Shown here: positions 11,846-23,868 of the stretch, in pieces | Layout of the letters: every line of letters starts with the position of its first letter | Position numbering within the stretch: the first letter of the stretch is position 1 | From: Blasia pusilla | Lineage: Eukaryota; Marchantiophyta; Marchantiopsida; Blasiales | Reading direction: 5' to 3' | Length of the DNA stretch: 64,000 nt | Assembly (NCBI GenBank): GCA_050084515.1 | Contig: CM114272.1 | Span: 42,346,001 to 42,410,000, forward strand | Made by a program: the position numbers and the translations under genes | The notes under the pieces: generated by a model | Databases searched by the model: none | Seen by the model: the letters and a program-made list of their open reading frames with translations, nothing else | What the model was told of the DNA's origin: nothing

Positions 11846-14090
11846 GGTTTTCCATGGTTCTCCTACTATCAATGTTACTCAGGCTGTGAGAAGGCCGACG
11901 GTATAACACATACTTAGAGTAGCCCGACGGAATAACATTGTGACAAAGATAAATTCCAGGACTTGGTGGCCAAGGTTAGTGGTCCACAAACAGCATGGAC
12001 ACACACCACTTCATGAATACAGCAAGTGGGACTTCCTGATATTTTCCTTGGCTTATTGTTGTCAGGTTCTACACCCTAGTCTTCTGTTATCAGCATTCAT
12101 CCTCTGCATCCATCCACAACAGTTTCCTTAAATGAATTTTTTCTATGAATTATGCCATTCATGGTGTAAGGATGTAGTTACACCATATTGCAGTAGCACC
12201 ACAGTCCTCTGCCCGCTGTCCTAAATTCTTCATCTGAGTTATTTGCGAGGCAGTGATCCCTGCTCCATATTGCTCTCGCGATCCAAAAGCGCGATTTGAC
12301 AGCAAACGCAACAATAAGCCAAGGAGGGGGGGAGATGAGATGCGGTTCGGGTCGGGTCGTCATGCCCCTCATACATGCTGTAGGTGGAGATTAATTTAAG
12401 CAGTGGAGTCTCTTGTCTCGAGAGTCCGGACATATACGTCCAGAGCTCGAGGGTTGCTGCCATGGCAGGCAATTGCGATGACAACAAACCGACCCTGGAT
12501 CTGCAGTTCACAAGAGTCCAGATTCGTAAGGGAAGTCCATCGTTCAAACTAACTTACAGAGAGAGCATGCAGGTGGTGCCCCACCCGAGCAAAGCAGATC
12601 TAGAGTGTCTTCTTTGGCTCCAACGGACTCACACGATCTGTGGCTATCTTTTTGCTATCTTTGCAGTGGGCTAGCTAGGTAGATGGGATGGAAGGGTGAA
12701 TGAATGAAGGTGTTTGTTGCGTTGCAGCAGGAGAAGGAACCAGCCGGAACTCAGAGGCAAGACAGAAGACAGGTGAGTGATAGATACGCACCTATAGAAA
12801 CGGCCAAAGTGAATGTCGATCTCCGTGACCCCCTCCCTAAACGCGAGAGCGACACAAACCGAGCGCGATTTGACAGCAAATTCTTGGAGCCCAATACTCC
12901 AGCCTCCCCCGCTGTGTAGTCGGAGCTGTCTACTCAGAAATGCACGAAATAACGAACCCTAGAGGCTCCGTAACGTTGCAAAGAATGAAGGCCATCAACG
13001 GAAGGTGCAATGTGCAAAGGAAGCCATTCCTTCCTTCGTTCGAAAGCCATTCCACGAGTGGTCCCAAAAAAAACTGCTCCGAATGGGTTTAGGGCTTCGG
13101 AAGGAACGAGGTCATTGGACGATGTCAGAGGCCATGGGTAAACAGCGGGGATCATGTACATGGTATGGTCCCCATGTAAGTTTCATGAACATTACCATGC
13201 CATGGGGATGTTTACGACGGATTTCCGTGGCGGTCTGGTCGACACAGTATCCCGGAGAAGGGTCGATTGACTGGGGCAGAGAAAGCACGCCGGGGTAATC
13301 CTAGGGTTAGAAATTAGTTAGGGACTTGCGGGTGGGTTAGGAGATAACGGGTAGGTTAGGGCGCTTGGGGGTTCCCAATTAGTGGGAGCCCCTAATCACG
13401 GAGCAATTAGTGCTCCTCGCTTTGGCAATATCGCTCTCCTTTGGAAGGGCACCTTATTAATGTTTATTGGTGCCTAGTGCCATGCACTTTTTGTGTAATA
13501 CGGTTAGTACTAGTACCATGCACTTTTTGTGTAATATGGTTAGTCCGTTCACTCAATGAAGAGTGCCATGAGTGAGTGAAAATTCAAAATTCCCCATAGT
13601 ACGGGAACTATACCGAGTTGCTTGCTACCTACTACCCAGTTGCCAAGCAAAAGTGTTTCAAATCCAAAAGGAACTCTCCATTAATAATATCGCGAATAGA
13701 TTTACTTTCGAAAATTCCCGACCAAGCCCGCCGGAATTGACTGTACACCGTCTGGGCGCAATGAGCATGGTGGCGGGTACTCGGAGGCTATCGAGTGCGT
13801 CACGAGTGATCAGAGAAAATTTGGTTGACGGAGAAGCATCAATGTCATGAAATTGATCTGAGCAAATTTTGGGCAGAGCGAAGTCGGTCGTAAAATTGAT
13901 GCTTAGAGATCCTGGTTGACAGAGAAGGTTTTTGGAATCGAGAAAGTTTGGTGGAGGAAAGGAGCGGAAACTGAAAATTTCGGTTGCTGTCTGAGGGAGA
14001 TATCAAGCAAAGTGGAATGCAGTGGAGAAGGCGGCAGTGAACAGAGATTTGAAGAATTCGATTGGCAGCGTTTCTGTTTAGCCTCTTGTG
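11846..14090. other. Intergenic region and likely HINT4-like promoter
   Basis: No supportable gene. It holds two inverted copies of the CCATTCC motif at 13018-13060 and a short duplicated block around 13483-13550 (CCATGCACTTTTTGTGTAAT). Unsupported ORFs lie at 12239-12919. The last few hundred bases are presumably promoter and 5' leader of the HINT4-like gene. Confidence 0.4.
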
Positions 14091-14171
14091 ATGACTAAGG
14101 TTCCGCAATGCCCGTTTTGCGAAATCTCCCTGGGTTCTAAGGAGGGCCGCACTTCTGCCATTCTCTATCAG

Positions 14172-14225
<54 letters not shown>

Positions 14226-16241
14226 GCTGGATCTAGACTATCAACACATGTTGGAGACTTACAAATGGCACATTGATCCGCTTCCGGAATCTACCTTTTC
14301 GTTTAACTCCAGATGCGGAACTCCCGACTTTTAACATACGTGCAGACGCAAAACTGTTGTTTGACACGTAGCTTCGGCAAAAATTTTGGCTTCAAAGGAA
14401 AAAAAACGAAACCAGTATTAAGAAATGTCTAATGGAAGTCTGGGGTTGGTGATGGTGCGACTGTCTGAATTTTGTGACAATATTGGTATTCGGTAATGCT
14501 GTTGCCTGTAGATCCGATTGGAGATGCATTCTTTTGGATGCGTTGTGTCTCATCAAGCCCTTTCCAGTATATTCGTTCTGCTTGGACTCGAGAAAGTACA
14601 ACAATCAGCTCAACGAAAACATTTCAATTGAGTCGGCGTACCTTATGGTAGATAGATCGAGTAAATTACTGTTATGTTTGGAGAAACCAAGAATCTGGCT
14701 TGAAACTCCTGCTGTCGAGGTTGACAGTGCTTATTGGATAAATGGGTCCATGAGGTCACAAAGCTTGTCAGGACTGGTGAACTTATGTGACAAATGATTC
14801 CTGAACAAGTTCTAGATCCACGTTTAGCTTTACTTCCTTGACCTAATAATTTACAAGGAGGTTAAATACTGTGTTGCTCTGAAAGGAACTTCGTATCTAT
14901 GCGAGGATTGGTCTGGTCTGATGAGTTAATGAGGAGCTGCAGGTCAATAGCCGGATAAGACGTGCCATTGACGACGGCATAGGGACTGTTGCCGTATTTG
15001 GTGCAGGATGATCAGATTCTGGCATTCGAAGACCACAACCCGTCAGCCTTCAGGTTGGTACACTCCCTGGATTAAGTTGTGGTTTCAGATGAAAATGTTG
15101 TGAGGCAAAGATGCGAAATTATGCCCCCTGTGAGAGACTCTTTTCTACCATCCCTATTGGAGCTACACGCTGTCTGATTCTCTATATTGTGTTCAACTGA
15201 TGGTGCCGAGCTTTCTGCAGGCACTACCTCGTCACTCCTGTGGCTCATGTCAAGAATGTGAATACCCTAAAGAAGTCGAAAGAAGACCATGCCCTTGGTA
15301 CGCTCTCAGACCAAGAAAAGATTGGTGTCTTTTTGTCCAAATAGGAAGATGTATTATTCGAGTTATACCAGAACACTTCCCTGTTGGCTTATTGGAACTA
15401 TATCGATGGCAGAGCTCTTCAATTACGTGCTCTTAGTGTGTCAATCTTGCAGTGAATCTGCATTGAGGAGTTCGTGTAAAATTAAGCAGACCTTGTGAGA
15501 AATTCCTGTGTACATCTCCTACTTACCCACTCCTTCTGCAGACAGTTGTGGTCTCAGAGGGAATGTAGGTTTGGATTGCAATTATAAACTTATAATGTAC
15601 GACTCTTGTGGCATCTTTACGAGCAGAGGTATCTTTCTTGCGATTATGAACTTGATTAGTTCCTGGACTTATGTGCAGTGGCACGTATGCTGAAGATGGG
15701 GCAGTCACTCTTACAACGTGATGCACCTAATGCAGTTCACAGGTGTTCTTTCGAGGAGGACTTGTCCGTCAAGCCTTGGCATTTGGAGCTGATGTATTGT
15801 TTCTACTGCGACTTTGGGACCAAATTATTTGTCACAAAGATGCGTTATATAACTTATGACTAGGCTGCTAGATGCAATGTTCTACTTAAGGTGCTGTAAT
15901 CTCTGTTCTTGTTGCAGATTTGGATTTCATAAACCACCTTTCAACAGCGTTGACCATCTTCATCTACATTGCCTGGCTTTGCCTTACAATTCCTGGTAAG
16001 TAACAACATGACTTGGTGCAAGTTGCTAATGACATCCTTCACTCAAACAAATCTTGGCTCTAGATGGGTTGTCTGCAGATCAGAAACTATAATCTCTTAC
16101 CACCCATGACTAACCAAGAATTTCAAAAACTTGACCAGGTGGAGAGCCTTCAAGTATCAATCTCTAGGATGTCTCGGTGCATACATCAGTGTTGAACATG
16201 TACTACAGCATTTGGACACTGGCAGCGACGACACTGTCTGA
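14091..16241 (+). CDS. HINT4: HINT4-like histidine triad nucleotide hydrolase
   Basis: Six exons: 14091-14171, 15007-15053, 15221-15297, 15679-15742, 15918-15995 and 16139-16241. The total is exactly 150 codons (149 aa), every junction is GT-AG and all phases agree. The start is ATG at 14091 (MTKVPQCPFCEI). Landmarks are the N-terminal C-x2-C (CPFC, residues 7-10), ILAFEDHNPSAFRHYLVTP (31-49), FGFHKPPFNSVDHLHLHCL (91-109) with the catalytic triad H103/H105/H107, and WWRAFKYQSLG (116-126). Length and motifs match plant HINT4, a HIT-family enzyme hydrolysing adenosine 5'-phosphosulfate and related AMP conjugates. That reaction is family knowledge; here it is inferred. The exons are short and the introns long. 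A (CT)n tract opens intron 1. Confidence 0.92.
14173..14224. repeat. (CT)n microsatellite
   Basis: About 25 uninterrupted CT units immediately after the intron 1 donor of the HINT4-like gene. A tract this long probably varies in length between individuals. Confidence 0.97.
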
Positions 16242-19200
16242 TCGTGTCTACTATCTCCACTCACTTCAGTCACATGTAACTAATTGTTTGAGGAGGTTCT
16301 GTCACAGGTGAAAAAATCTCTTGCCATGCCTTCCTAAACTTCCTTCCTGGCTGTGTGTGAAGAGATTCATCACACACACGAACTATTGGGCTGCTATTTG
16401 TCTTCATACTAGTTCAACATTCTGGACGCTATTAGTGGTGTTTGTGGATAGTTTGAAGGGGTGCAGCATTACCCTTGCCTGGTCTGACACTCTTCAGGCC
16501 TCTCATTGAAAGATCACTCTTGCTTTTTTCTGTTCTACTCTTCTGAAGCGTCTAGTTATTTCAAAACGAATATCCAATACAAAGATTTCCAATGTTGCAA
16601 CCTTCATACTTAATTGTGTGCCAATGGGAAACATTAAAATTTTAGTGGGTTAAGATGGAAAACTCTCAAGATCTTACAAGCGACGGAGGTGTTGCAAATT
16701 GCGACATGCGAGCCTAAGTAGGGGTATCAAGAAGGTTGTCATTTCGGAGAATATGACCAAATGTGGGATGTAGTTGGAAGAATGTATTAATCCCACAAGG
16801 GTTGGACTCCAAGAAGGTTGTAACTTATTTTGGAAATTGGATAAGCTTTTGGTTTTTCTCAATGTTTGAGATCATTTGCAATTGGAATAAGATGCATATG
16901 GGTTGAGTAAGGCATTGCAAAGTTTATGTTCATAGGGTTCCAACATACCAAAGATTTCGATAAATGAGCGAATAAACTCTTGAAACATGCCTAGAATCAA
17001 TGAATTGACAATTCAGATTAAGGCCACAAGGAGTAGCTTGGGAGGGATAATTGGGGAAAATGGAACCCAAGTTTATAGGTGAAAGTGGGATCCAAGGCCC
17101 CATGCCCTGAGAGCTCTAGGGTGGGTAAAAGGAGTGGGAGGGAATGGGAAAAAAATTAGTTGTTACTCCCTTTTAAAGATTCGAATCTTGCCCAACCCTA
17201 GTTAGCTCTATTGACTGCAGTTTGCTGATTTTGTCATAGTTACTGAATATTCCTTATCTTCTCAAACGCAGTCCTCTAATCTACCATATGTTAAGTCGTG
17301 TGGTTAGAAAAGATGCAATTTCGTATAGACCTACGTATGTGTTCTTGCTTGATTTTCTTGCACTCTGCACTCGTTGGGATTTGGAAGGGTTTTGAGAAAA
17401 TGTTGTGGTTTCCGTCATTGTTCACCCTAGTTAGGATCCGTGAGGGATCGTGCACGGTCCTTTATCCCTTATTGTCCGGTTTAATTTATTCAACTTATTT
17501 TATGTGATAAACATAAATGCTATGGGTCATACATTCGTATCTTTTAAAAGACACGCAATAAATGCTCAAGTTGTCGCCATTTGATAAACGCTCCTCAAAT
17601 ATTATTAAAGATACGAAAATGGTTGCTTTTGAGATTTTGAAATCTCCTTTTAAATCGAGCATGATTCTCCTAATTTTATGTCTGGCAATTGAAATCTCAG
17701 ATTTTTGTCAAGAAATCCTTGTTTCCATAAACCCATTTTGCTTCGCTGTTTTTTTAAACAACTTTGAGCTTTTAGGCCAACGTTGTCAATCTTTGTTATC
17801 CTTGTGCATCTAGTTTGCTTTGCCTTGCAATCATGTTGGAAAGTGATTGATTCCATGAATGATCCATTTCATCTTCAGTTGCACTTCTCTTGACATGAAA
17901 TGATTGGTCCTATGAATCTTTCACATTGATCGCAAATTTCTCCAATGTGATGGTGGTCCTCCTCTGATTTTTTTCTACTTGAATTTTCCTGTCTCGGTAT
18001 TAGGAAGTGATCGCTCACATGAAGTTTCTCTTCATAGCTTATGTTCTACCAATTGTAAGCCAAAAAAACCTCTATGTAATATTTCTAGCCCATTGTGGGA
18101 GGCATTTCCTTAACAATGTCTATCGTTCAATCTGGGCACAAATCGTTTGTGCAATTTGAGGATGAATTCTTCTCTTCTTTATTTTGGCTTTGATAAGGAT
18201 GTCACAAAAGTTGGAGAAGGATTTGTTACCTACTCCCGTCGGGACTCCCCCCTCAAAGTCATCTACATCCATGGAAAATTGTGATAGAAATTTGACAAGT
18301 CTTCATTGTGTAATAGAAACCAAAGACTAAAAGCTACATAGGGAAAGTCACAAGGTGAAATAAAAAAAATGAGGTGGAAATGGGGGTCTTAAGGGGTACA
18401 TGGCAGAATTTTGAGTTTGCGAGTTCCTCGCAAGGCAATTGAGAGCCCATCATGAACCCCTTATGATTCGATTTGCGACCCCCATTTACAAGTATGAGTC
18501 TCGTTTGCTAAGTATGAGTCCTGGAACAAGCATTTTGCCACAAGATTTTGAGCCACACTCGCAAATTTCATTACAAGTTCATTGTAAGCCATGTGCGAGT
18601 AGTAAGAGTCACAAACCAAAAATGGATTTAAGGACTCAAAATGGACCTACACAAATTGGACTCCCGAGGGACCCATATTGACCCTTGACCCTATTAATGG
18701 ATTTGGAACACTCTCAAGAGGTCGCAATGGACTTCAAACGTATGCAAGGGTAGCACTTACACTAATACTTGAAGATGCTAGAAATGTGATTTGTTGCCAT
18801 TGGAAGTTTGGGGCTCGAGAGCCATTTTAACTAGAATGTGCTAGTTTTGCAATAAAGTCATACATGAGCTTTTAGATTGGATGTATGGTTGGATTATTGG
18901 AAAATTTTTTAGTAGTGGATTTCAATGAATAGGTCTTCATGTGCCCATGGTGTATGTTAAGAGAAGATGTAAAGCATATTTGAGAACGACAATTGTATGT
19001 GGTTAATCATCTAGAACATAAATACGTATTAGATGACTAATGGTACTGGTTTGGCTTGCCTTATCATCAATGAGGTAGGTGAATCTATCTTGGGATGATC
19101 TTACTCATGAAGTAATAAGTAAAACTTAGGGACAAAACTAACTCAAATCCAATGGTAATCCACAAGTAATACATCTTGGGGACGTTATATATAGGTGGTA

Positions 19201-21519
19201 TATTTACACGTTGTGAGTAAATGAAGCCCTAGAGAGAATGCTTAGTTTGTCAGCTTATTAGCTTGGCTTAGAGTATCTTCAAGGACGCTAATCTACAAGC
19301 AACATAAAAAGAAGAAGAGAAACTTTTTCAAGTATTAATTGGATGCAACAACCTAAATAGGAATAGTAGGTTTACAACTATAACACAATGGATGTCAAGG
19401 GGTTTAGCTTCCTAGATAAGACTTGATATAAAAGGTTTTCCATTAGGCGGGAATCAACTCCTCTAAATAGGGTTGAGTGTTTTAACCCTCATAATCAAAC
19501 ATCCAACAACAAGAATATCATAACTCTAGTGGACTTACACTAAGATGGAAAAATGTTGGAATCTTATAAAAAAAACAAGGCATGAGTTGCAAAACTCCAA
19601 GCTAAATAGGTGTCTCAAATGATGAAGGTTGTGACTTAGAAAAGCATGACCAAACTCTAGGTAGAAATTGAGGAGCACTCAAGCCCCACAAGGGTTGGAA
19701 TCCAAGGAGATTCCAAGCTAGCTTAGAATGTAGCTAGTAAGTGTTTGGTGGTTCTCTATATTTGAGGTTATGATGGCTAGCAAGGTTGCACACGGACAAA
19801 GTTTGTGTCTGAGGACTTATATATGTTCGTCCCTCTGAGGACAAACATGTCCATCTGGGTCTGGGTATCTGTGGTCCACATGCAATCCCACCCTGCCCGC
19901 AATGTAGGTCCGGGCTTGGCCAGCCCGCACTGGCCGGGCGAGCTTGGTTGTGGGCCAATGCCGGCTTAGGGCAGACCGATTTTTGCCTGCCTCATGCAAT
20001 TTTAGCCCACACTTGTTCCCGTGTCTCGAGCCTGTGCGAGCCACAAGGGTAGCGAAAAAATCCGTTGGGCATGTTCGCCCCAATGACGGACACATCCATT
20101 TCCATCCAACCATAATGACTAGTGGGCCCCTTACACCAGGGCAGTATTTTTAAATTAATTTGTGGCGCATGCCGTGCCCATGCACTTAGGGTGCGTGTTG
20201 CTTGGGTCCATATCTAACAACATGGGCCACACACAGGTGAAGGTTATAATAGGCACGTGGGCCACGATGCGAGAACGGGTGCCAGATGGCATGTCCTAGG
20301 ACAAGTTTGTCCTATGGCAAGTCTATCTCCATGCAACCTTGGCATATACTAGTCCTCTCAATGGGTTAAGATCTCTGGGTCTTAGAAAGTGTCTCCATGT
20401 TCTAGGGGATCTTGGAATCAGAAAGGAAGTCCGTTGGACTTACTATGAATTAATTCAAGGGCCCTTGAAGTCAAATGGGAACTAGCTAACACAATCCCAA
20501 GGGGATTGTCATAGAAGGCAATATAAAATTATAGATACAAAGCATGAGACCAAAAAATGCATGATACATGCCCTAAGACCAAAAAAATTCCATGACTCTT
20601 GCATTTACTACTAGCCCTTGGCATTAGAATATGATAGCTACAAAATCTTAAAAGAAAAGAAATTTCCTGCCGTAAGGAGATTAATCTCCTTATTATTAAG
20701 TTATTAGTGTACTTAATATTAGTACTTTGGTACTCATCTGGGTATGGGGACGGAGAGGAGAGACATAGGAAAAAAAAATTTAATGACAAAAAAAATTGAC
20801 AATACAGAGGGGAAAGGGGATGTGAAATTCATAAGAGGGAAAATCCAATATCAAAGGTTTAGGAGATAATTGTGTGTTCTTATTCTTTATAGTGTTTTGA
20901 GAGGGTGTATCAAACTACTATTTCCAACAACAATTTTTGAAAATATTTCCAAGAAGATATTTTGAATAGTTGTTTCTATGGATAAAATTATGCTTACAAA
21001 CTTTTAAGGATGACTATTGATTGCAATCATGTCTAATAAAAAATGTCATATTTATAAAGCCTTTGCACATATGTCTCAATTCTAGAATTTAACATGAGAG
21101 GGAATGACACAAATAATAGCATAGATGACACCTACTCAAGATTGGCAATATCAAATCTCCCTAGGAGGAGTTGGCATGGTTAAGGTACTCCACTCAAAAG
21201 TTTTGATCCTCCTCTTGGATAATATGCATGTTCTTATGAGTTATTTGAAGAAACACTAAGTCTTAATTGCATCTCTTCATTGATTATTAATCAGTTTCAA
21301 GGAATGAATCCTTAACATAGATGAAAATTTTTAAAGGCATTTACTCTTTTCTTTTCCTAATCCTAGGAGTCTGATCATAATAAATTGTCTACACAAAAGA
21401 ACCCTTAACAAGGAGGTGTTCATGCTTTCATGTTATTTACATAAACAAGATGTGGGGCGGTATCAAAGACTGTCCAGATGGTTTAGAGAGTATAGGAAGG
21501 TTATTGGTGACACAACTCA
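16242..21519. other. Long gene-poor AT-rich region
   Basis: No exon chain or domain found. Short ORFs at 17298-17813 and 18439-18681 look random. It contains the GC-rich dispersed repeat at about 19820-20110. It probably consists of old, unrecognisable transposon debris. Confidence 0.4.
19820..20110. repeat. GC-rich dispersed repeat, second copy
   Basis: Runs such as GTCCGGGCTTGGCCAGCCCG and GGCCGGGCGAGC, preceded by ACAAACATGTCCATCTGGG, resemble the insert at 480-735 (AACATGTCCATGCGGG, then CCGGGCTGACCAAGCC). It stands out by base composition from its AT-rich surroundings. Its limits are uncertain. Confidence 0.4.
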
Positions 21520-22475
21520 TGTCATGTGCCTACTCTCCTCAAACGTTAATCTTTGTTGTTGCGGAAGTTTGCGTTCAGTAGGACACGCTCTCAACATTGA
21601 TCTGCACCCAAACACGCACTCACGTTAGTCGGATTTGGATCAATCATCGGTTCTAACTTTCCGAGTTCTCGACTCGACCTCTCATCAAGCTCAACCTTCC
21701 TAGTTTTGCGGTTTACAACACATGCAAGTCTTTGAAGACTTGAGACACACTTTCTGGTCGTTTCTGGAACCTCAAATGTCGTTTGAATGCTTGGCAATTC
21801 CAATTGTCCAATGGTCATCCAATGAGTCCCTAGTTGTGAGTCACGAAAATGAATCGCTGGTTGGAATCCATGTGTGGCTTACAAAATCCACCCCCTTGGA
21901 TCAGGTTTGGGTTTCGAGTTCCAATGCTAAACTCCCGTTCCATCCCGTGCCCTTGAGACGCCTTTTGGTGCTCAAAGTGGGGTTTGTGTTCCAAGAATCC
22001 TTGGAGAGACTCCCCCTTACTAGTACTTCTGGGGATCTCCGCCCTCCCCCTAACTTTATGGAAAGAGAGTCGGACCCCTAAGAGTGGCCCTCAACCCAAC
22101 TGCTCTCATAGTCGTTTCGGCCAATATCTCACCCTGTACTTATGCGTTTGCTGAGATCTTTGTGGGTTGGAACTGTCTCGGAATAAGCTTTCCAACACCA
22201 TCTTACTTGTTCCAAAAGCATCGTGGGACTAAAAGTTATGGTCCAAAACACAGTCAAAATCCCCAAACACTGGTCATGTTCCAAAATTGGTTCCTGCTCG
22301 CAACTACAAACACATGAAATGTACAACTCTATTGCGCGTTTCGTCTCTTGGACTTTTCCAAGAGACCTCTCCAAAAGCCTCTCCAAAGCGTGATCATCGT
22401 AGCGTGAGTCCACTAGAGTTCTGATGTTCCGCTTGACGTCTATTTGATGTTCATTTGGTTATGAGGGTTGCGACA
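21520..22475 (-). mobile_element. Solo LTR of the 1-kb-LTR gypsy family
   Basis: This 956-bp block matches the LTRs at 52050-53079 (opposite orientation) and 62772-63802 (same orientation). It starts TGTCATGTGCC, ends GCGACA, and is flanked by a perfect 5-bp target duplication ACTCA (21515-21519 and 22476-22480). No internal region, primer site or polypurine tract adjoins it. It therefore arose by insertion of a full element followed by LTR-LTR recombination. Its sequence differs visibly from the other two LTRs, so it is an older insertion. Confidence 0.9.
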
Positions 22476-22723
22476 ACTCAAGAGACTATAGGAAGGTTTT
22501 TGACATTTAATTAAGGGCAAGGAAAAAAATTATGGATGCGAGAGAGATATCCCTCCCGAGTACCCATCAGATAAATATTTCTAAATGAAACGTATGTGTT
22601 GTTACCAAACCTCCTATATAAAAGCATGTTAACTTATTTATCCGGGTGAATGTTATGTCTTATGATGTCTTTGACACCCCTTTATGGATTTAAGGGGGAT
22701 AGTCTCCCATCAACTTGGAGCAA

Positions 22724-22941
22724 TCTATATTATTATGGGAGAGTGCCTTCTTGACTTGCAAACACCTCTCTGCTTGACATGTGGCAATTAGGCAACAAGA
22801 AAATGTTTCACATGATATAGGCAGTAAGAAATTTTTTTTGAATTTATGTATAACGTCATTAATCTCTTCCCTTCACGGGATACACACTAGCTCTTAAAAC
22901 CTTTTTTTTATTTCTTGTGCATCACACGGGCACCTTACTAG
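22724..22941 (+). mobile_element. Helitron-like short element, followed by a second partial copy
   Basis: Begins TCTATATTATTATGGGAGAG after an A. CTAG occurs at 22887-22890 (after CACGGGATACACA) and again at 22938-22941 (after CACGGGCACCTTA), so either could be the 3' end. A second copy opens at 22942 with TCTATATTATTATTGG directly against the last CTAG, and its 3' end is unclear. Inner text (CAAACACCTCTCTGCTTGAC, GGCAACAAGAAAAT) is shared with 2407 and 46379. Confidence 0.5.
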
Positions 22942-23868
22942 TCTATATTATTATTGGAGAGTACCTTCTTGATTGGCAACACTTCTTTGCTTCACATGTG
23001 GCAACCAGGCAGCAAGAAAATATTTTCTATTCTACGAGCAGCATGAAAATATTTCTCCCTCTATGGGCAGCAAGAAAGAGATTTTGTGTGCTATGCCTAG
23101 GTTAAAAAAAATGGATAACTTAAACATGTGACTCAATAACTTAACCTGCCTAGAAACCAACCCATGAGTGACCTGAGGTGTGCGGGGATAAGTGGTAAGC
23201 TCTACGTCTCCCTCTTAAGTAAACACCATAAAATAGGTGTCTATGGTTATTGTTTGGACTAGTGGACAATTGCCCAATGCATGAGATGATTTAAATTATC
23301 AACAGATTACTTCAGCCATTACCCTGATTAATGACTTAATTATCCCTTAAAACTCATGATTGAATTCTCAATCAATTTATGATAACCATATTCCAATGAA
23401 GACTCCTTTTGCATGAGAGGGCCATGTGTCAATTAGAGAAAATCTTCCAAAATAAAAAAGCAGTCCCCAATAATAATGTAAATAACTGAATTAAACTTAT
23501 TAGGGCCTGCGCAGTTGCCCGGAAGCGGTCCTCGTAAGTGAGCCTTAGTGATTCGGGAGTGCTTGAAGGGCCTGAACGAAGAAATCACAGCTCCGACGGT
23601 TTCCTGTGCGCGATCTCACTGACTGAGTCTCGTTATTCTGTATTCAAAACTGGCCAGTAGAACAGGCGCAATTGATTCCTCTGTTATTGTCACGGACTCA
23701 GGAGTAGTGCGAATTGTGGGTGGCGCGCGCTGGTGGGGATTCCTGAAGAGCTTCATGGGGTTTAGGCTTTGTGACTTGCGGGGGGATTGGAAATTGGGAC
23801 CGATTCGGTAACTTTGTGAACTGAGTTGGCGTCAATTGCAACGGTGGAGTTCTTGTGGGGTGATTGCG
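22942..23868. other. Intergenic region and TPR gene promoter
   Basis: Holds the partial Helitron-like copy (22942 to about 23100) and AT-rich spacer. From about 23500 it becomes more GC-rich, in line with promoter and 5' leader of the downstream TPR gene. No separate gene is seen. Confidence 0.4.

Noticed and set aside
14173-14224. CT tract as a CRISPR or tandem-gene repeat
   Set aside because: Pure dinucleotide microsatellite in a plant intron; no spacer structure.
22942-23262. Full second Helitron ending at CTAG 23259-23262
   Set aside because: No hairpin before that CTAG and no shared inner text in the second half; 3' end not supportable.
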